Of a stretch of 19,552 nucleotides of DNA, positions 15,246 through 19,552 are shown piece after piece (position 1 is the stretch's first letter; each line of letters opens with the position of its first letter). Origin of the DNA: JAVWHP01 sp036639955 (GTDB lineage: Bacteria > Bacillota_I > Bacilli_A > Erysipelotrichales > Erysipelotrichaceae). The stretch lies in the NCBI GenBank assembly GCA_036639955.1, contig JAVWHP010000019.1, forward strand, positions 1-19,552, in the 5' to 3' direction. A model generated the notes under the pieces. It ran no database searches. It was not told the origin of the DNA and worked only from the letters and a program-made list of their open reading frames with translations. A program made the position numbers and the translations under genes.

Positions 15246-16027
15246 AAAAAATTCTTATTACAGGTAAAGGCAGTTATATTGGTACACATGTGAGAGATGA
15301 ACTAAGAAAGCATACTGACAAATTTTATGTTGAAGAGCTGGACGTAACCGGGAACGAATGGAAAAAAATAGATTTTTCAAAATATGATACAATTTATCAT
15401 GTGGCAGGTATCGCACATATTAGAGAAACTAAAGAAAATGCTTATCTTTATTATAAAGTTAATCGAGATCTTGCAGTTGAAATAGCTAAGAAGGCAAAAG
15501 ATGAAGGCGTAAGACATTTTATTTTTATGAGTTCTATGAGTGTTTATGGATTAGTACAAAGCGAAGCACCTATTACTATAGAAACAGAACCAAGCCCAAA
15601 AACAAATTATGGTAAAAGTAAAAATGAAGCTGAGAAATTGTTGGCTAGTTTAGAATCCGATAAATTCAAGATTTGTATTATTAGACCTCCTATGGTATAC
15701 GGTGAAAATAGTCCAGGCAATTTAAGTAAGTTGATAAAGGTTGTTAAAATCATAAGAATGTTTCCAACTATACAAAATAAGAGAAGTTATATAGATGTAA
15801 ATGTTTTATCAACTTATATTAGTGAAATTATTGAGGGCGATGAACGTGGTATATACTTACCACAAAATAATGATTATTTATGTACATCATCATATATTTT
15901 TAATTTATCTGATTCAATGAATATCAACGTTCATAAAATATCTATATTTAATAATTTGCTTCAATTTTTGATTGGCAAAAATAAAATGGTATCTAAGATT
16001 TTTGGTAATTTATATTATGAACAATAG
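15242..16027 (+). CDS. SDR NAD-dependent epimerase/4-ketoreductase, short C-terminus
   Basis: This 261-residue extended-SDR protein is probably the 4-ketoreductase (WbpV-like) that reduces the keto-sugar made by the dehydratase two genes upstream. The nucleotide motif is TGKGSYIGTH near residue 7, the catalytic Ser lies in FMSSMSVYG, and Tyr123-Gly-Lys-Ser-Lys127 provides YxxxK. Its ATG overlaps the previous stop by 4 bases and has AAAGGAGGG before it. It ends at IFGNLYYEQ, followed directly by TAG. Relatives continue some 20 residues further, towards an acidic FEES-type end, so the C-terminus seems clipped. Codon use is more mixed than in the dehydratase. The order dehydratase, phosphoglycosyltransferase, reductase is that of QuiNAc/FucNAc-initiated glycans. 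The enzyme class is firm and the product inferred. Confidence 0.88.
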   Translation: MKKILITGKGSYIGTHVRDELRKHTDKFYVEELDVTGNEWKKIDFSKYDTIYHVAGIAHIRETKENAYLYYKVNRDLAVEIAKKAKDEGVRHFIFMSSMSVYGLVQSEAPITIETEPSPKTNYGKSKNEAEKLLASLESDKFKICIIRPPMVYGENSPGNLSKLIKVVKIIRMFPTIQNKRSYIDVNVLSTYISEIIEGDERGIYLPQNNDYLCTSSYIFNLSDSMNINVHKISIFNNLLQFLIGKNKMVSKIFGNLYYEQ

Positions 16028-16219
16028 TATTTATAGACTTATAAGATGTATACGCCGTTTTGATTTTATGCATATTATAATTTCAAAATTAGATTTTATT
16101 ATTAAAGGGAGTGATTTTAATAAAATTGCTGTTTCAAAAGAATATTTGTATAGAATATCAAAAGGTATAAAAATGCTACTAATTTTGAATGTGGAAGAAA
16201 GTATGAATGGTGAAGTCAA
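16028..16219 (+). other. Short gap with a doubtful small frame before the GT4 gene
   Basis: No recognisable gene fills these 192 bases. A frame from the ATG at 15972, overlapping the end of the reductase, runs to the TGA at 16221-16223 and overlaps the next start as ATGA. It encodes an 83-residue basic, Ile-rich sequence with no family signature. Its last residues, LNVEESMNGEVK, recall the acidic C-terminus expected of the reductase, so the gap may be the scrambled end of that gene. A GT ribosome site is poor here; translational coupling through the ATGA may serve the next gene. Confidence 0.3.
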
Positions 16220-17419
16220 ATGAAAATATTAGTAGTTACGCAATATTATTATCCTGAACAGTTCAGAATTACAGATATATGCGAGGAACTTGCCAAAAAT
16301 GGTCATGAAGTGACTGTTCTTACTGGTTTACCAAATTATCCAGAAGGGAAAATTTTAAAGGATTATAAGTGGTTCAGAAATCGTAACCAAAAAATAAAAA
16401 ATGTTATAATTAAGAGAACTAATCTTATAGGTAGAGGCTCCAATCCAATTAAACTTTGTTTTAACTATCTATCCTTTATGATAAATGGAAGTATTAGGGC
16501 AAGACTGATGATTGAAAAGTATGATGTTGTCTATTGCTATCAGATGTCTCCTATAACACAGATGGTAGCAGCCATTAATGCAAAAAAGCATTCAAAATGT
16601 AAACTAGTAATAAGTTGTTTAGATATATGGCCAGAATCTTTAAAATCCTATGGAATCAACGAAAACTCATTCATATATAAACAGATAGGAAAGTTTAGTA
16701 GCTATTTATATAGAAAATGTGACAAGATATTAGTGTCGTCAAATGGCTTTACTGATTATCTTGTTACTGAATGTAAAGTGAAAAGAGAGAATATTTCATT
16801 TCTAGCAAATCATGCAGAAAATGAATATTTAACTTATTCAAATGCTATTCATAGCAGAGATAAGGTAAAATTCTTATTTGCAGGTAACATTGGTAAAGCG
16901 CAAAATTTACAAGTGATTATAAAAGCTTTATCAGTAGTTAAACCTTCATCATTGAATAGAATTGAAGTTGGGATTTTAGGTGATGGATCTTATATGAAAG
17001 AATTAAAAAAACTAGTTATAGAGAATAAACTAGAGAATTCATTCAAGTTTTATGGAAGAAAACCTTTGAGTAAAATTAAGAAATATTATGAAGATGCTGA
17101 CGTGTTCTTATTAACTTTAGAAGGTGGTACTTTTGTAAGTAATACTATACCAGCAAAACTACAAGGCTATATGGGTGCCGGTAGACCTATCGCTGGTTGT
17201 ATAAACGGTGGTTCCATGGATATTATAAAAGAAGCTAAATGTGGGCTATGCGCCGAAGCTGATGATTATAAAGGTTTGGCAGAAATATTTGAAAAATATA
17301 TTTGTGATTCTTCTTTATTAGAAGAATATGGTAATAACGGTAGAGAATATTTTAAAGAAAACTTTACTATAGAAAAATTTATAAGTTCGCTAGAACGAAC
17401 ATTAGAAAAGGAGTGTTAA
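16220..17419 (+). CDS. Glycosyltransferase family 4, WbuB-like
   Basis: This is a 399-residue cytoplasmic or membrane-peripheral GT-B transferase. The N-terminal opening VVTQYYYPEQFRITDICEEL and the block TGLPNYPEGKI (about 34-44) are hallmarks of the WbuB group, whose E. coli O26 member is assigned as an L-FucNAc transferase. The C-terminal domain shows FLFAGNIGKAQNL, GDGSYMKEL, FYGRKPLSKI and a donor-site AKLQGYMGAGRPIAG followed by GGSMDIIKEAKCGL. It lies next to capE/capF, which make UDP-L-FucNAc, so it probably adds L-FucNAc as an early residue on the lipid-linked sugar. The ATG at 16220 overlaps the stop of a doubtful small frame and lacks a strong ribosome site. The next gene starts 1 base after its stop. 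Family secure, acceptor unknown. Confidence 0.9.
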   Translation: MKILVVTQYYYPEQFRITDICEELAKNGHEVTVLTGLPNYPEGKILKDYKWFRNRNQKIKNVIIKRTNLIGRGSNPIKLCFNYLSFMINGSIRARLMIEKYDVVYCYQMSPITQMVAAINAKKHSKCKLVISCLDIWPESLKSYGINENSFIYKQIGKFSSYLYRKCDKILVSSNGFTDYLVTECKVKRENISFLANHAENEYLTYSNAIHSRDKVKFLFAGNIGKAQNLQVIIKALSVVKPSSLNRIEVGILGDGSYMKELKKLVIENKLENSFKFYGRKPLSKIKKYYEDADVFLLTLEGGTFVSNTIPAKLQGYMGAGRPIAGCINGGSMDIIKEAKCGLCAEADDYKGLAEIFEKYICDSSLLEEYGNNGREYFKENFTIEKFISSLERTLEKEC

Positions 17420-17420
17420 T

Positions 17421-18443
17421 ATGTTTGAAGGGAAAATATTAATGATTACAGGAGGAACTGGATCATTTGGAAACGCAGTATTAGAAGGTTTTTTAAATAC
17501 TGATATAAAAGAAATTAGAATATTTAGTAGAGATGAAAAGAAACAAGATGATATGCGTAAAATTTACAATAACAATAAAATCAAATTCTATATTGGAGAT
17601 GTAAGAGATTTACAAAGTGTAAAGAATGCCATTCATGGAGTTGATTACATTTTCCATGCAGCAGCGCTTAAGCAAGTACCTAGTTGTGAATTTTTCCCTA
17701 TAGAAGCGGTTAAAACTAATGTTATTGGTACAGACAATGTATTGACAGCAGCTATTGAAGAAGGAGTTAAGAAAGTAATATGCTTGAGTACTGATAAAGC
17801 GGCATATCCAGTAAATGCAATGGGTACTAGTAAAGCTATGATGGAAAAAGTAATTGTAGCTAAATCGAGAACTGTGGATCCAGAAAAGACATCTATATGT
17901 TGTACACGATACGGTAATGTATTATGTTCAAGAGGATCGGTAGTACCTTTATTTATTCAACAAATTAGAGAAGGAAAAGAATTAACTTTAACTGAACCTG
18001 AAATGACTAGATTTATCATGAGTCTTGAAGAAGCGGTAGACTTAGTTATATATGCATTCAAAAATGCTAACTCAGGAGATATTATGGTGCAAAAAGCTCC
18101 AGCTTGTACAGTGGAAATATTAGCACAAGCAGTAAAAGAGTTATTTGGTTTCACTACTCCTAATCGTGTAATTGGAATCAGACATGGCGAAAAAATGTAT
18201 GAAACACTTTTAACGAATGAAGAATGTGCTCATGCAATTGACCGTGGAAATTTCTATCAAGTACCATGTGATAAACGTGACTTAAACTATGATAAGTACT
18301 TTAAAGAAGGTACAGATGCAAAGACTCAGTTAACTGAATTTAATTCAGATAACACAGAGTTGTTAGATGTTGAAGCTGTTAAAGCTAAATTACTATCATT
18401 AAAATACATTAGAGAAGAACTTGAAGATTGGAACCGTAAATAA
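17421..18443 (+). CDS. capE: UDP-GlcNAc 4,6-dehydratase/5-epimerase (CapE/FnlA)
   Basis: This 340-residue soluble SDR enzyme is nearly the length I recall for S. aureus CapE. It starts the UDP-L-FucNAc pathway by dehydrating UDP-GlcNAc and inverting C5. Visible are NAD-binding ITGGTGSFGNAV (about 8-19), GDVRD, AAALKQVPSCEFFP, STDKAAYPVNA and the active-site Met134-Gly-Thr-Ser-Lys138, where Met stands in for Tyr as in CapE/FlaA1-type dehydratases. The C-terminal RHGEKMYETL and the following segment are conserved in FnlA/WbjB. AAAAGGAG at 17406-17413 serves the ATG, and its TAA overlaps the capF ATG (TAATG). Unlike the membrane dehydratase at 12769, it is short, soluble and predicted to be 5-inverting, so the operon should draw two different keto-sugars from UDP-GlcNAc. 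Confidence 0.94.
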   Translation: MFEGKILMITGGTGSFGNAVLEGFLNTDIKEIRIFSRDEKKQDDMRKIYNNNKIKFYIGDVRDLQSVKNAIHGVDYIFHAAALKQVPSCEFFPIEAVKTNVIGTDNVLTAAIEEGVKKVICLSTDKAAYPVNAMGTSKAMMEKVIVAKSRTVDPEKTSICCTRYGNVLCSRGSVVPLFIQQIREGKELTLTEPEMTRFIMSLEEAVDLVIYAFKNANSGDIMVQKAPACTVEILAQAVKELFGFTTPNRVIGIRHGEKMYETLLTNEECAHAIDRGNFYQVPCDKRDLNYDKYFKEGTDAKTQLTEFNSDNTELLDVEAVKAKLLSLKYIREELEDWNRK

Positions 18444-19552
18444 TGAAGGTATTAGTAACAGGAGCAAATGGTTTCTTAGGCAAAAACCTAACTGCCACAC
18501 TATCTACTATGCCTGATATTGAAGTTCTTAAATTTGATATAAATAACACTAAAGAAGAGTTAAAAGAATATGCTGCTAAAGCAGAATTTGTAGTGCATTT
18601 AGCAGGTATCAATAGACCAACTGATCCTAAAGAGTTTTATGAGGGAAATGCAGGGTTTACAGAAACTTTATGTAGTTATCTAGAAGCATCGAATAATAAA
18701 GCTCCAATTATTATAAGCTCATCTATTCAAGCAGCAAAAGATAATGACTACGGAAAAAGTAAGAAGGAAGGCGAAGAACTACTTCTTAAACATGCTAAAG
18801 AGAACAACTCCGAGGTTTATATTTATCGTTTTGCTAATTTATTCGGTAAATGGTGTAGACCTAACTATAACAGTGTAACTGCTACTTGGTGTTATAACAT
18901 TGCTAATGATTTAGAAATTAGTGTAAGTAATCCAGAAGCAGAACTAATATTATGTTATGTTGATGATGTAGTAAAAGAGATATTAAATTGTATTAGTGGA
19001 AAACCTACTATGGTAAACAATGAATGTAAAGTTCTTCCTGAATATAAAATTACACTAGATGAATTAAGCAAAACTATTTATAGTTTTAAAGAATCTAGAA
19101 AAGATTTAGAAGTAGTCAATATGGGAAATCCATTAATAAGTAAACTATATTCTACTTACTTAAGTTATTTACCTAAAGATAAGTTCTCATATCCATTAAA
19201 AATGAATGTGGATAATCGAGGATCTTTTACAGAAATACTTAAGACAAATGAACATGGACAAGTTAGTGTGAACATATCAAAACCTGGTATCACTAAAGGA
19301 AACCATTGGCACCATTCTAAGAATGAAAAATTCCTAGTAGTGAGTGGTAAAGGATTAATCCAGTTTAGAGATATATATAGTGATGAAGTAATTGATTATT
19401 ATGTAAGTGAAGAAAAATTAGAAGTGATTGATATACCAACAGGTTATACACACAATATTATTAATGTTGGAGATAAAGATATGGTTACTATTATGTGGGC
19501 AAATGAGAAATTTGACCCAAATAATCCAGACACATATTTTGAGGAGGTTTAA
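18443..19552 (+). CDS. capF: Bifunctional SDR reductase-cupin enzyme (CapF/FnlB)
   Basis: The protein has 369 residues, the same as I recall for S. aureus CapF. It carries out the second step to UDP-L-FucNAc: C3 epimerisation by the C-terminal cupin and C4 reduction by the N-terminal SDR domain. The SDR part shows VTGANGFLGKNL (5-16), VHLAGINRPT, the SSIQAA serine and the YGKSK tetrad. The cupin part begins near 250 and holds HWHHSKNEKF (288-297) plus His337 in YTHNI, the expected zinc ligands. Start codon and capE stop overlap by one base. The frame ends exactly at the window edge. Within its last codons GAGGAGG forms a ribosome site for a gene just beyond, most likely the UDP-N-acetyl 2-epimerase capG/fnlC that completes the pathway. 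Confidence 0.95.
   Translation: MKVLVTGANGFLGKNLTATLSTMPDIEVLKFDINNTKEELKEYAAKAEFVVHLAGINRPTDPKEFYEGNAGFTETLCSYLEASNNKAPIIISSSIQAAKDNDYGKSKKEGEELLLKHAKENNSEVYIYRFANLFGKWCRPNYNSVTATWCYNIANDLEISVSNPEAELILCYVDDVVKEILNCISGKPTMVNNECKVLPEYKITLDELSKTIYSFKESRKDLEVVNMGNPLISKLYSTYLSYLPKDKFSYPLKMNVDNRGSFTEILKTNEHGQVSVNISKPGITKGNHWHHSKNEKFLVVSGKGLIQFRDIYSDEVIDYYVSEEKLEVIDIPTGYTHNIINVGDKDMVTIMWANEKFDPNNPDTYFEEV

Noticed and set aside
1..19552. CRISPR arrays, tRNA or rRNA genes, riboswitches, or a replication origin
   Set aside because: I looked for regularly spaced repeats, cloverleaf-like arms, conserved rRNA blocks and DnaA-box clusters and saw none.
1..19552. Use of TGA as tryptophan, given the extreme AT content
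   Set aside because: TGG codes Trp throughout and TGA closes the genes ending at 11865 and 15245 at the expected places.

Overview
The window is a very AT-rich stretch of a low-GC Gram-positive chromosome. TGG is used for Trp and TGA works as a normal stop, so this is not a recoded mycoplasma. Lipobox and LytR-CpsA-Psr (LCP) proteins, strong AGGAGG-type ribosome binding sites, extended -10 promoters (TGnTATAAT) and marked use of TTA/ATA/AGA/AGT codons suggest Bacillota, perhaps of Erysipelotrichales type. The taxon is an inference from style, not from a marker gene. All intact genes lie on the + strand.

Region 1 (1-5363) is an uptake and activation cassette. It has two tandem paralogous solute-binding proteins (the first cut by the window edge), a PotA/FbpC-like ATPase, a fused double permease of the iron/2-aminoethylphosphonate type, and a winged-helix protein fused to a LicC-like cytidylyltransferase. 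The combination suggests import of a small phospho-amino compound (2-aminoethylphosphonate, phosphocholine or similar) and its activation as a CMP conjugate, probably for surface decoration. The substrate is inferred.

Region 2 (5410-7560) holds a thioredoxin-fold lipoprotein with a terminator, then an LCP-family wall-polymer ligase with a second terminator.

Region 3 (7560-12680) looks inserted. It holds decayed IS30-family transposase pieces in opposite orientations and a two-gene membrane glycosylation module (a GT2-GtrA fusion plus a multispanning GT-C-like protein), with codon use unlike its neighbours. It ends with a C-terminal copy of the LCP gene and its terminator. The LCP tails form direct repeats about 5.1 kb apart.

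Region 4 (12737-19552) is a surface-polysaccharide operon: a membrane UDP-GlcNAc 4,6-dehydratase (CapD/WbpM type), an initiating phosphoglycosyltransferase, an SDR epimerase/ketoreductase, a WbuB-like glycosyltransferase, then CapE/FnlA and CapF/FnlB of the UDP-L-FucNAc pathway. The window stops at the capF stop codon. A ribosome binding site within the last bases implies that the operon continues, presumably with capG/fnlC.

Taken together, regions 2-4 could build, modify (GtrAB/GT-C) and attach (LCP) a cell-wall glycan containing 6-deoxy-HexNAc sugars. Region 1 could supply a phospho-substituent for it.
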